Shown: one piece after another, positions 12,501 through 38,800 of the stretch
How positions within the stretch are numbered: position 1 is the stretch's first letter
Layout of the letters: every line of letters begins with the position of its first letter
Program-made: the position numbers and the translations under genes
Notes under the pieces: generated by a model
Told to the model about the DNA's origin: nothing
What the model saw: the letters and a program-made list of their open reading frames with translations, nothing else
Databases searched by the model: none
Assembly (NCBI RefSeq): GCF_021347895.1
Contig: NC_067117.1
Span: forward strand, 18,075,858-18,139,857
From: Acanthochromis polyacanthus
Taxonomy: Eukaryota; Chordata; Actinopteri; Pomacentridae
Reading direction: 5' to 3'
Length of the DNA: 64,000 nt

Positions 12501-14007
12501 ACCTGAAACTCATATGTGACCACCTGCTCCTCCAAAATCCTTGTGTTAGCAGACTGGAAGAAGACTACTGTGAATGTCTGAGGTTACATTCAGCATTCAG
12601 CCGGCATCATTAGTCCATCAGAGCATGAGAACTCAGAGTCAGCAGGCATAATGGATGTGATGGAGACTGATGACCTACATCAATCCAGATCAATTTTTTT
12701 TTTTTTAAAAAGAGTGCAACAGACAGCTGAAGAGACTGTCAGAAATCCTTAGTCATGATAAGTCTGTCATGTTTTGCTGTTTTTCTCTAAGTATTGTTAC
12801 CTGTACGTTGGTTTAAAGCTGCAAAGACTAGTTGATCACTAAGTCAAATTCACGTTAATCTGCCACTATGGTGATAACTAATGTAATATGTCAGATTTTT
12901 TTTGTAAGAAAAAAACTAAACATTTTCTGGCCTCACCATCTGCCACAATGTGAAATTGCAGCAATTCTTTGTCCTATGTAACAGTCAGTGGCGGATCTTG
13001 AGGCAAATCTATTTCAAAGATAAAACAATTCAGTGAACAATGAAAAAACTGCCAGATTAACTGGCAGTTGATGTAAAGTTGTGGACTGTCAGTTTGACAC
13101 AACAGGCAATCTGTAGAAGTCACTTGGGCGACTTTTGTCCCCCCAACATTTTGAAACAAAAGCGTTGAATATGAAGTAAGCAGCATGAAAGTTTAGCTAA
13201 TACTGTCTTCAATTTTGATTAATCTGCAGACTGACTTTTGGACTAAATGATGGATTTAAAAACTGTGAAAATACCTCCGAGACATTGTGTGTAAATGGCG
13301 TTTTCAAATTGTGTTTTTGTCTGAAAATTCAATTCAGGCTGAAACTAAGAGGCTGGACTTCTATTTACAAAAAAATAAAAATTAAAAATACTGAAACTAG
13401 TTCAATAGTTTCCAGTTCTAAATTCAAGACACCAAAAATCTGAAAATACTTCAGTTCGATTTAATCATGAGATGTTGGCAATTTTAAGTTACTGGATCAT
13501 CTTAATAGTTGACCATTACCTTTCTGTAGATCAAATAATCGGTAATAGCTAGTTTTAACTTTTAAGATTCACGTATACTTATTTAAATTCCACTTATTTG
13601 CAGAAGTGATGATAAAGTGTTTTTCAGTGGAGTTAATGTGCAGCTCCATGTGAAAAGTGACCACAGACTGGCTTGGGCATGAGTCCCCTCCAGCAGCTGC
13701 AGCTAACTCTGAGTTAACAAGTGACTTCTTCTGCAGAGTTTAGTCACATTATTCCTGCCGTAAAGTCACTTACAGTGTTGGTGTTGTTGAGCAGGGCTGC
13801 CTCCACTCCAGACAGAGCTGTACATGTCTGTTCATTCAGTGCTGCGCTGCGCTTCGACAGCTCCGTCCTCTCTATAACATGTCGCTCCTCATCATCTCCA
13901 GACTGCAGCCTCCTCGCCTCCGACGGCTTCCCGCCGCCTCGCTGCTCTCCGCCGGCCGGAGCCGAGCAACACAGGCCGAGTAGCAACAGCCAAGAAGCGG
14001 AGACCAT
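506..14007 (-). CDS. sort1: sortilin, coding exons 1-8 (gene continues off the left edge)
   Basis: Sortilin is a type I VPS10-domain receptor that sorts cargo between trans-Golgi, endosome and cell surface. Exons read on the minus strand, in order: 14007-13774, 6754-6692, 4274-4201, 4093-3991, 3198-3037, 2850-2777, 768-719, 633-506. Phases agree at every junction. Exon 1 encodes a signal peptide ([20 protein letters not shown]) and a short propeptide with a furin-like SKR/SAA site near residue 60. The remaining exons encode the first blades of the VPS10 beta-propeller: [13 protein letters not shown], the Asp-box-like [29 protein letters not shown] and VDYGKSF, then [13 protein letters not shown]. 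Exon 7 is only 50 nt (ends GSC). The propeller's remainder, 10CC module, membrane segment and tail lie beyond the window. Exon 1 lies directly downstream of psma5, as in tetrapods. Family assignment is secure; which teleost sort1 paralogue this is cannot be decided here. Confidence 0.93.
2128..2667. mobile_element. fold-back (long inverted repeat) element with TTAGGT-like core repeats
   Basis: The left arm (about 2128-2230) and right arm (about 2562-2667) are inverted copies of each other. Shared blocks include GATTCGTGAAACTGTCACG, CACCAACACGATTTCGTCAT and GTGCCGCTCACCACGAAATG. The left arm has about 30 extra bases after GTCACG. The middle contains a degenerate (ATGGTT/AGGTT)n run at about 2396-2450. 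No transposase ORF is present. It resembles a non-autonomous MITE or fold-back element of fish and lies in sort1 intron 6, just past exon 6. Superfamily was not assigned because the target duplication is not clear. Confidence 0.7.
4611..5004. mobile_element. Tc1/mariner-type MITE
   Basis: The ends form an inverted repeat sharing CCATAATTATTGGCACCCC close to both termini. The left end begins CAGCGTCCTCC and the right end finishes GGCGGGCACAG. TA dinucleotides flank both ends, as expected for Tc1/mariner insertion. The roughly 390-bp interior has no transposase ORF, so it is probably an internally deleted or short non-autonomous copy. It sits in sort1 intron 2, six bases from the Tc1 element that follows. 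Confidence 0.75.
5011..6641 (-). mobile_element. near-intact Tc1-like DNA transposon
   Basis: The element begins CAGTGCCTTGTGAAAGTATT and ends with its reverse complement, and TA flanks both ends. The inverted repeats are long: about 210 bp on each side, 5011-5223 against 6430-6641, with few mismatches. It encodes one transposase on the minus strand. The similarity of the two arms and the nearly open reading frame suggest a relatively recent insertion. It lies in sort1 intron 2 in the same orientation as the gene. Confidence 0.93.
5231..6250 (-). pseudogene. Tc1 transposase with one early in-frame stop
   Basis: The enzyme excises and reinserts the element by cut-and-paste at TA sites. From the natural ATG at 6250 the frame reads ten codons ([10 protein letters not shown]), hits TGA at 6220-6218, then runs open for 325 codons from an internal Met to the end. 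The N-terminal helix-turn-helix region includes [14 protein letters not shown], and [14 protein letters not shown] is GRPS-like. The catalytic DD34E triad is present: Asp in [11 protein letters not shown], Asp in QQDNDPKH, Glu in [11 protein letters not shown], with 34 residues between the last two. The family usually has about 340 residues, which matches the full frame. The stop most likely arose from a CGA arginine codon. An internal start would lose only the first 14 residues, so activity cannot be excluded. Confidence 0.9.
6755..13773. other. sort1 intron 1, no gene recognised
   Basis: This 7-kb first intron lies between the signal-peptide exon and the first propeller exon. Short open frames here have no recognisable family features and no codon-phase-compatible splice partners. 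A T-homopolymer lies near 11661-11680 and an AT/GT run near 8611-8631. No structured repeat was recognised. Confidence 0.6.
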
Positions 14008-15252
14008 GATTTCACCAGGACGGAACAACTTCTGGAACTCTGCGAGAAACTCCACTGTCCCACCACTTTGCTCCACATGCCCCCCTCATCACCAAAAGCA
14101 TCTTCAATAACGGCCCATCCACCGCGGCACATGATTGGTCGAGACCAGAATAATCTGCAATCTGATTGGACGATGGGAATCTCCCTCAACCGTGTGTCTG
14201 AACTTCTCTGGAGTTAAACTACCCCCTGCTGGACAAACTGTGCATAGAGCAGAGCAGACTTCATTACTGGTGAGATTATTTTCTCGATTTGTTTGGGATT
14301 CTGAGAAACAGTAGAAAACCAAAATAACCCCAAAAATGGCAAATTTTACAACTATTTTTATACTTTCCTCTAAAACCTAAAATTTTACTTTTTAATTTTC
14401 ACATGTGTCTAACAAATCAATACTTTTCTAAACTGTTCAAAGTAATTTAAATGAATTCTTTTGCTTCAGAAATTTATAAATTAAATCTTCAGTTGTGACT
14501 GTGCTGCAATTTTGAAACCTGGACTCTAATTTGTTGTTTCTACCCTGAAACATGGATCCCTGAAACTGGCAACAACAATAAAGAATACTTAACAGTCGAA
14601 GTAAATATTAAACCTTGATTTATTTTACTTCGATTTCTAATTTAATACAACTATGGTAAGAATGTGAAATGTGCACCCATATATAGGATACAAAAATAAC
14701 ATAGGCTATTCAAAGAATGTATTCCATATCTGATTATTTGGAAGAGATAAAGTTTCTTTCATTTAACTTTGAATATATAGATATTGTATTAAAATAAATT
14801 TTCTTTTTGGCTTCTATTGCCAGTTTTGTCCCATATGTTTGATATATACTTTAGGTGTCCAAATTAGTTCACCATGTATGTTTGACCGATGCTTATATTT
14901 ACAGTGAAGAAAACATCTGTTAATGCCCCACACTAAGCAGTTAGCCAACAGCTTACATGCAATCTGTAGTAAAGCCAAACTGTGACTATATAAAACATGC
15001 ATTTTTTTTTACTAATATAAGCAATAAGAATAAAGTTTTTCAAAATGTTTTTTCTTATCTGTGTAGCCTCCTGCACATTGCTTTGCTATTATGTGCATGA
15101 AACTCCAGCGAAACAATAAGAACTAATATTAAACTACCAAACTTCAAACACAAGAAAAACACAAAAAAACACAAGGAGTCAGTCACTTTCCGAATACAAC
15201 AGTTTAATCGTAGTACTGATTCGTAACAAAAAATACCCCCCCCCAACCCGAC
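14008..15252. other. sort1 upstream region and psma5 3' flank
   Basis: The first 150-200 bases upstream of the sort1 ATG are GC-richer than the rest and contain CCAAT-type boxes on the minus strand (ATTGG near 14132 and 14164), fitting a TATA-less promoter. From about 14,330 to 15,250 the sequence is AT-rich with no recognised exon. Confidence 0.45.
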
Positions 15253-15258
15253 TTTATT
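15253..15258 (-). terminator. candidate psma5 polyadenylation signal
   Basis: AATAAA on the minus strand (TTTATT on plus), about 240 bases past the psma5 stop codon. This would give a short 3' UTR, as is usual for this gene. Called from the motif and position alone. Confidence 0.5.
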
Positions 15259-15493
15259 TTCTTGCCCCTCAGTCCAGTGCTGGTCTGACTCATGTACAGA
15301 GACGTACAGATACTGAAAGACAAGAATTAGCACATTGCAAATAGAAACCTCTATCCAAAAGATTCTGAATGCAGCCAGAATGAGAATGTGCTGTTGGAAA
15401 GTTGAAGTTGTGTTGTGACATTCAGCCCAGGTACGCTTCCACGTCCTCGCCCCTGCTGTCCAGAACCCAAACCAGGACCAAGTCTTTTCTGCT

Positions 15494-19441
<3,948 letters not shown>

Positions 19442-20829
19442 CTTTTACCGTTTAAAACAGGACCTACAAAGAGAAAGGGATTGATTATATAAGACTCCTG
19501 AACTGCAAAAACGAGCTAAAGCAAATATTATAAGCAAAGTCGAGTCTTTGATTTGGAGTTTGCCGTGACACCGGGTAATTAGCTAGCCAGAGTTAGCTGC
19601 GGTGCCGAGCAGGCATGCTAGCTTACAGGAACAGACAGCTACAGGAACAAGTGGACGTAAAACGCTCTTATACGTCCAACATCAACATTCCGTCAATATA
19701 AAAAAAGCTTCAAACATTATATATGTGCAAATTCACAACACTGTTAAAAACAATTGCACTTATAAGACTCATTTACCTTCAGCCACAAACCCTTGAATGA
19801 GTTCGCTAGTTTCAGGGGAAGCGTCTGGGGTGTAACATCCAAACGCGCCGGATGTCAACAAATCGGAAACTATGGTTCCGCCTCTAAGGGGACGGTAGAT
19901 AAACAACAAAATTACCAACCAGGAGAAATTGTGCTGTCATCAAATAACTTGGAACTTATTTATTATTTTATTTTATACAAGACACATTTACTGTCATCTC
20001 AGCATTGGTTAGTGTTGTACAAGATTAACTGTGGAATGAAACTGCATTTCTTTCCAGGAACTATGACAGGACAAAGTACACACATCATTTAAACAGAGCA
20101 CATATAAAAGAACAAGACCTCACTGCATGCAACAAATGAGTAAGCAAAGTGCTTCTGTAGTATATAAAAATGTAATAATAATGATAATAAGCTGTTGTTG
20201 CTTTCGGCAATGTAAAAGAAAAAATAGTAAATAAGCTATATGCTATAAAATGTAATATTTACAACTCAACATTACTGCTTGTTAAAGAGTGGTAGAAACA
20301 AAAAAGAAAAAAAATCTACTGTATTAAAAGGATATAAAAAAAAATCATATTAGTATCCGAGTAACAGTAGCTGGTGGTATAAATATTTAGCTTTATGTCT
20401 TTTTTCTCTTACTTTTTAATTGAACTTCATTAAACCTAATTATTATTATTTGTCTTGTGAGCTACTTTTTTCCACACGGAAGACTGAAAATCAGAATCAA
20501 GATGGGTCCAATAGAGTTTCACAGACAAGGAATATGACCTGCTGTTTCAAAACATAAGAGTAAACACTGACAAGTTGAACATTTAAAGAAGAATAAACGA
20601 TTTAGAAAACATAAACAAAAAATGTTTAAAACTAAATAAAATTAACAAGTGTAATAAATCAAAGCTATTATAAGGTAGTGAAATGAAAACAAGATGTGCA
20701 ATGTTATTTATGTGGGCCAAGGGAGGCAAGACTACGATTTATCAAACAGGAGATTACAATGTGAAGAATTTCATCATATGTAATCATCCATATAATTCAT
20801 GTTTGTGGACAAACTATTTGCATATACAG
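19442..20829. other. psma5 5' region and spacer
   Basis: It starts with the psma5 5' UTR and promoter. The stretch 19,560-19,890 is richer in G+C and CpG than the AT-rich spacer to its right. No further exon was recognised before the tRNA gene. Confidence 0.45.
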
Positions 20830-20901
20830 TCCCATATGGTCTAGCGGTTAGGATTCCTGGTTTTCACCCAGGCGGCCCGGGTTCGACTCCCGGTATGGGA
20901 A
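20830..20901 (+). tRNA. tRNA-Glu (anticodon TTC)
   Basis: A complete 72-nt cloverleaf. The acceptor stem pairs TCCCATA with TATGGGA and is followed by discriminator A. The anticodon stem pairs CCTGG (20856-20860) with CCAGG (20868-20872) around the loop TTTTCAC, with anticodon TTC at 20863-20865. The internal Pol III promoters are intact: A box TGGTCTAGCGG and B box GGTTCGACTCC. A TTTT terminator starts at 20907. There is no intron. It probably is a functional decoding gene rather than a SINE, since no tRNA-derived tail follows. Confidence 0.97.
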
Positions 20902-20910
20902 GTGGATTTT

Positions 20911-21928
20911 GAAACCTAACACAACTCAGATTATATATCTGATCAATAATCGTTGTTGAGAGAGACGATGGTACAGTCTTTCAGTCAGTAATAACTCCTG
21001 CATGTCATAACATTGATTCAACCACTGAGGGGCGTCGTGGAGCTGAATTCTAACAGTCCTCATCACAAGCAGTGAAAATCTGAGAAAGTATCTGGGATCC
21101 TAAATTTAAGAAATACTATTGGAATACACACTAAGTGCAGGTTATTGTGCATAAACGTGTATTATATGGATAATCTTTCTATGATTAGGTCACCACAACT
21201 TCCAAAAAATGGTACAAATCCATATTTACCAAACATTATTAAAATTATCAAAATTAAACATAATTTTGAGGCAGTAAAAGTAATCGATGCGCAATTGAAA
21301 CAGTGCAATTTGAGTAAATGTACTAGTCTACATAACAGATCATTTTTGCGTTGTTGATTATGGTGTGTTTCAGGTGGCTGGAGCCAGTTTAATTAACTTT
21401 TTACTGTTGTAGTGATAAAAGAAAATGATCATACATTGTAGAATTTGCTTTAAGTTGCTTTTTTCTTTTGAAATGCATCTGTCATGCAAATTAAGTAAAG
21501 TGCAATAGTCTCCACACTGTAATTTAATCAATCGGTTGGATTTTGTTTAGTTAAAACAAAAATGTTTTGTTTTTTTTTTTACTTTTGAATGGATAATCCA
21601 TATGACACATAAGAAAATGGATAATTTTCGCAGTTAGCTGCAGAAATGTCTCTCCTGAGATGCTGTATTGTAACAAGTTAAACAGAGAGGAGGGTACCAG
21701 GAGGAGTCAGGTTTCATTTCCCGGCTGGGATCACTTTAGTCCTGTTTTGGTTCTGTGCTGGTGCTCTAACGTGGCGCTGCATGATGGATCTCTGTAAACT
21801 CTGAAATCTCACTACACTAAGACCCGCTGCTGCTTCAGATACACAAACAGGACGAGTTTTCTTCTGCTCAGCACTGCATTCAGGGTGAAGTGACAAGAAC
21901 TGACAAGGGTCCGCTGAAAACTGCAAAC
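20911..21928. other. spacer and mxra8 upstream region
   Basis: AT-rich spacer with no recognised exon. The last roughly 250 bases are the likely mxra8 promoter and 5' UTR. No clear TATA box was seen. Confidence 0.4.
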
Positions 21929-32678
<10,750 letters not shown>

Positions 32679-35600
32679 GAAAAATGAGAAGGGAGTGAAA
32701 TGGGAGTCACTGGCTGGTCCAGAGGCTGCGTTCCAAACTAAACACCTCCAAACTGCCTTCTGTGCTGGCAGGAGAGATGCTACAGAGAAAAAATAATCAG
32801 TGTCGCAAAAAGCTTTGTTGTGAAATGCAGAAAAACAGTAGAAACGGTTCACGCTGAGATCTTGTGTTGTCAAATTGTTAGAATCACACAGAGAGGATTT
32901 TGTTTTCTATTACTGTACTCGATCAAACTAAAAAGTCTGGACAGAGATCACTTTGCACAGCATCACTGCACCACCCAGAGGGGACTCCTAACCAAACCTG
33001 GACTGTAAATGAAGGAAAAATGTGTACAGCTTGACTCGGTTCTGACTCAGAGAACATGAATTATCTGTTGTTACAGCTTGTATCTTTATTCCTCTTGTTA
33101 AAAGGATGGTTTTTTTGTTGCTTTTTTTTTTTTTAAATTTTGCCTTTGCTCCACTTTTCTGCTTCAGCGACTTGACTGAAACACCACTGAAGAGTCACTA
33201 TCAGTGTGTACTGCTCCCTGCAGGCTTTAAATAACTGTATGCAAAATGAACATTTTAGCTGTGCGTGTAAAAAAGTTTTATTTTGATGCTCAGACTGTAA
33301 ATTTGTGGAATGTACCAGTTTTCTTTTCACGTTTTAAAATTCTGCACTAATGCTGATTTTTCGAAGGAGAGATCTGTTCTCTCTTTATTCAGATTATTTT
33401 TTTGACTATCACAGTAAATGCAAATATTTGTGAACGCAGACAGGAGAAATGTTTGAATTTCATACTCATCCTGCTGTCAGACAGGTTGATGAAGAACAGG
33501 TCTGTTCAATTCAGATGTGTCACAGAATCACAGCAGTGTGACCCTGAGCGAGCATGCACAATTACAGAACGCTGACAACGAAGCAAAAGTCTGCCATCTT
33601 GTAATACTAAGTGCTCTAACAGAAGGCAACAGGACGTTTTTTCATTTTTGAAGAGGTTTCATTTGTTATTTAAGATGCTTCTTTAGTTCTGATTCATAGG
33701 GAGCTCCAGACATTTATTATCACCCCGAACTCACATGACTTAAAGCTTAATGACCCGAGGAACTGAGGAATAGAATAAAATCACTTTATTCATCCCTGAA
33801 GGGAAATTCAATAATAATAAACCCTCTTAAATGGAGAGAACCTTCAAGAAGAAGAACTTTAGTTACTTTTGACTGGAACCCTTATGAGTAGCATGATTAA
33901 GAACTTACCACTCAAATTTCTCGACTTGTAATTTAGATTTTGGTTCCTCAGTAAATCTGTATTATTCCATTTATCTATCAGTCTGTTCTTGTTTTTTTTC
34001 TGTCCACATTTTTGCCCTGGTCAAGTGCACCCCTTAGCTTGGGATCCACTGAATGAGCTGATATGTTAAACTATTAATACTAATGTCCATTATAGTCAAA
34101 GGGATACTTTCCTTGCAGTACAAGGTCTGAAACACACAACAATGAAGAAGTTTTGTGGCTTTTGCTTTCTTCAGTTACTTCACTTGCCTTTTACTTTCAT
34201 TTGGCATGCTCATCTGTGCTTAGTACCAATTTAACTACCCGTTGCTGTGCTGTACTGCTAACTCAGTAAAGTTGTAATAAGCAAATCTGGAGAATTTGTG
34301 TGTGTTGTGGTCGGTTTCACAAGTTTGTGGTTTTGTCTTTGACATCCAAATGATACTGAGACATTAATTCAACTCATCAGGTTCCTGCCAGTTAAAAAAC
34401 ATTGAGTGTGCGCCTACTGGTGGCAGTGATCGGTATGTAAACTGTGCAACTTTGGCTGGTTTTACGGGTTGTGTTTGACAGATAATCATGCTTTAGCACA
34501 TTAGATCATAGCTCATTTATTCATTCCTTTGTGTCACAAACAAACAGTCCCTGAATTCAAGACAAATGGCTTTTTATACTCTTTGTGAAGTTTGTTTTGT
34601 GTACATTTTCTATAAAATACATGGTACTGTAATATACTTTAAATCTAAAAACGGTAGAAAACCCTGGTCTGTCTTGCACTGATGGACAACTGTATTGAAG
34701 GAAGCAGCTCACAGTCAGTCAACACGCACACACTAACACACATTCACGAGCCCATTTGCGATCTGAATCCAGTACAAGAAGAAGAGTGACGACATTCACA
34801 GAACTACAATGGGTTACACAGTTCCTCACTGTCTGTCTCTCTCTCAGTCACACAAACAAACACACAGTCAGTCAGCTGCAGAGTCTAAGAGGAAATTCAT
34901 TCAGTAAGTAAACGCGGTATCAGCAGAAATTTGGGGCCACGCTGTGTCCGTTTACAAATAGAGAGAGGTAAGCTACAGGTATTATATGGTGATGACCAGG
35001 CAGGATTCTGGGTGGAGAAATGACTTGCTACAGGAAGGTTTGAGCAGCGGACTAGACTTGTGTTGTAGCGCTAATTTCAATGTGAAATCATCAACATGTT
35101 TGCTGTTGTTCGTGACTCAGAATATCATAAAAACTGATGCTCTGGACAGGAGGAAACCAACCTACGGAATAAGAAAGTACACTCCAATAACAATTTACAA
35201 CATTTGCAACTGAACATTATAAACAGAGAGCAGCAAATGTGTCTTTGTCTTGGTGTCCATCAGAAAACAAATCTACCATGCGTCAATCATGGTAAGTCAC
35301 TGTAAGTGAAAGAGCTGATGTGGGACACACACTGTACAGCCTGTACTGTCACCGAAGAAGAGTCTGACGTGTTCCGATACTCAAACTGGACCAGTGCTGT
35401 CTTCATCTTCTCCCCCAGTCAAACTAGTTCATCAGACCAGGTTCGTGTTCAGGGACAGCAACAAAAGGACGCTCTGTGTATACTGAGCACATGGTGGCTC
35501 TTGGCGCCCAAGCAGTTTGGACAATCTTAAATTCAACCTAAACCCCTCCAGGGGCTCTATGAACACAAGAATAAGAGAGGTATAATATTCACGGCCCAAC

Positions 35601-35845
35601 AGTCACATTAGGCTGACTGAGAGAAAACGCCAGGAAAATGCCCGTCTCTCGTCTCCTCTGTTCCTCAGGGCCTGGTCCAGCCTCTGTTACCTTTACAAAA
35701 CATGTTACACTTTAGATTCAAGAACAGGGATCCACTCCTCCAGATAGGTCAGAAGAGATGCATGGTGGGAATTGTTGAGGTTTCTGACAGGGCTGGCTCA
35801 CACTGTAAGCTCGTTGGTGGTTGTTTCGGGTCTGTTAAGTGTCAA
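32679..35845. other. mxra8 and per3 3' UTRs, tail-to-tail
   Basis: The two genes converge here. Candidate poly(A) signals are AATAAA at 33774-33779 on plus (mxra8) and at 34516-34521 on minus (per3). A LINE-like tail, TTATTCATCCCTGAAGGG, lies at about 33,787-33,805. No other exon was recognised. Confidence 0.45.
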
Positions 35846-38800
35846 TCACGGTCCTATGGGGTCCTGCTGAGGGTTCTCCAGAGCTGATGAGCTATCAGGT
35901 GCAGGTGGGTGAGGGGAGTGGGCCAAGCCTGCACCAGCGCTGCAGCTCACACAACCCTGGGGGACACAGAAATATACTGTAAGTTGGACATGTGTTCATG
36001 GTGTCAGCTCAAAGCCAAAGTTATTGAGAAAGCGCATTTAAAAGCAACAGTAGTTGAACTACAGTGCTGTGCAGTTACAGTAAAAGAAAACACAATGACT
36101 AGAACACAAAACTAAGTAGACTTAATATAAAAAGAAAAATTGAAAAACAACAGAGTTATTGATGAATTTAGTGTGTCAGGCTCTACTTGAAATTACACTT
36201 TAACAAAAAGGGGTAGTTTTGAAGCAGCGTTTTAAGTTTCAAAGTTTAAAAATGAACAGGTAAACTGATCCACACATTCAGAGCAGCTCCACCTATTTTT
36301 CAATCTGGATCTCTGAACATCCGGGGGCGGCTGCTTGGTTGACCTCAGCTCTGGAACTAAAAGCTGCTAAGTAAGGTGGCACCAACACATTTAAAACCTT
36401 AAAAACAATTAATAAATCTTAAAATAAATCCTTAAGCAGACAGGGGGCCAGTGAAGAGAGGCCCCCTGTCATGCGATCACATTTTTTTCCCTGTTAACAG
36501 ATGGTCGGCTGCATTGTAAACCAGGGACGACAGCTCTACACCCACATAGAGAGAATAAAAGCATGAACAACTTCTTCAAAGGCAAGGAGGAAGTGCTTCA
36601 ACGTTAGTGTGCGTTTTAGGATCCCTGTGATACCTGTGTGTCTATTTCCTGTGGGATGGTGTGCTGTGTAATCCAGGGATGGACGTCAGCCAGCTCCTCT
36701 CTCTGCTCCTGACTGAACCAGGGCTGAAGAGGCTGAAGCACTCGAAGTTTCTCCCTGTCTTCTGCCAACACCTCGCCCTGGTCCCTAAGGAAAAGTAAGA
36801 CAAGATACAGATACAGTATTTCAAATGTGAGTCAGCCCTTTATTACATTCAAATCAGCAGATGCGGTTTGTAAAACAAGAGTACGCTTTTCCCTTGAGTA
36901 AGATACTACCACTCAGACTCAACACATTGCCTCACTAAACCAGGTTACAGAAGTAGCTCAGATGGCGATGTTAAAAACGGTCAAGTATTCACACAGTGTC
37001 ACTGTTAAAAAAGTCAGTACTGGAAATGCAGTCCTTTAAATGCTAATCCTCTTGATATTCAGAGTTTGATAAGAACTTGACAAGAGAGGGGACAAAAGGA
37101 ATATCGGAGTGTTTTAAACGATAATCTTATTTTTATTCACCTGAAAGCTTCAGAAATCACCAAACTACTGAATTCACAAGTATATGCACAAAATAGAAAC
37201 TCTTTAGCGAGATATTTTAATCCACAGGGAGGTCTCCACACCAGGGTGAAGGTTGTGTTGGTGCCGTTTCCATTGCAAATCACCATGTAAATAAACCTTC
37301 ATGTCCTCTCAGTTTAGTTCTCAGTTTAAATTGGAAAGCAAAGGTAAAACAGTTTACATGGGTGGACATTACACAGCATGCTGGCTTTCTGGACAAATTT
37401 AGGTCCATAATGACAACGCATCTGTCAGAGGTAATGATGAGACAGATTCTCCCTTTGAGTGGAACAGAAATGAGAAGTGTGTGTGTTTACCTGGTGTGGA
37501 TTTGGTAGGTCATCATGACACGCTCAGGTGTGTGCTGGATCATGGTCCACAGGGAGTTCTCCACACGAGTGTCAAAGTTGTGTTGGTGTTCTGCGGGTGC
37601 CTCCTGGCTCTTACGAGCTTTGCGTGAGGTGTCCGATGAATCATTGCTGGCAAAGTATTTGCTGCTGTTGCTGCTGCCTGTAAGCCAGAGAGAGTTCTGC
37701 ATCAAGGTTCAAGGAATCTTTATTGTCCCTGTGGGGCAAATCACTATACAGCCAGCAGAGCAAGTCAACAACAATCGCAGAGTACCAAGCACAGACAATA
37801 ACAATAGATAACACGCACAGGTTAGTCAGTCACTTGTTTAGCAGGACAATTGCAGCAGGGACAAAGGAACACTTAAGTTTGTTTGTCCTGCATCTTGGCA
37901 GGATGTACCTGCGGCCTGGACGGGAGCAGCACAAACTCACCAACCAAGGGGTGGCTCTGGTCAGTGAGGAGTGTGCGGGCCTTATTTAAGGTTCTGAGCT
38001 TATATACATCAGAGAGATTGTTGAGGTTAATACCTGCAATTTTGCTGCATACTCTCACTATACTCTGTAATTTGTTTTTGTTTTTAAGTGAAAGTAAGCT
38101 GTACTAGCAGATAAAAGAAGAGGTTCAAACAGACTCAATAAAACAAGAATAAAACATTTTCATAAAAGTACTATCAACCTTAAAACTCTGCTCAGTCACT
38201 TCATTTCATCTTGCTGTGAACTGTCGTCTCCAACTGTATTGTCTAATTGTTAAGTAAGATTTAGAGACACTGTGTACTTAAGAAATTTGTAGTATTATGT
38301 CTCAGAAGTAGGGACAGAATGTATGACAAGATCGTATTACACAGAATATCAGGTATGCATGCGTTCACAAATGCTGTCAAGAAAGAAGGCTGTTTGTGTG
38401 CAAACTATTTGTGCTTCCTTTCTTACCAGTATGTGAGGTGGAGGTTCCATTGGAGCCAGAGCCAGATCCTGATCCCAGTGAGCCTCCAGACTCCCCCGAT
38501 CCAGACCCTGAGGCATTGGAGCCCGTCCCTGACCTGGCATCCTCCTGCAGCAGCATGTCAAGCAGCTCACTGGATGTTGACTGAGCATCATGGTTGCCAG
38601 AGTCACTGGGGGCATCACCCTTGAAAAGACAAAGCCTTACAAGTCGGAACTAAACCAACCATTTATACTAAGAACAATAACAGGAGATCTATATCCACAA
38701 AAACTGGTGATGCATGAGACAAAGATGAAGGTTGACAAATAACATCAGGCTCACTTCATTGGTATGTTGTTCATGGAGGCTCTCAGCGTGATTGTGCCCG

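Noticed and set aside
13721..14110. Plus-strand 129-codon frame
   Set aside because: It is antisense to the sort1 signal-peptide exon, whose splice phase and homology are convincing.
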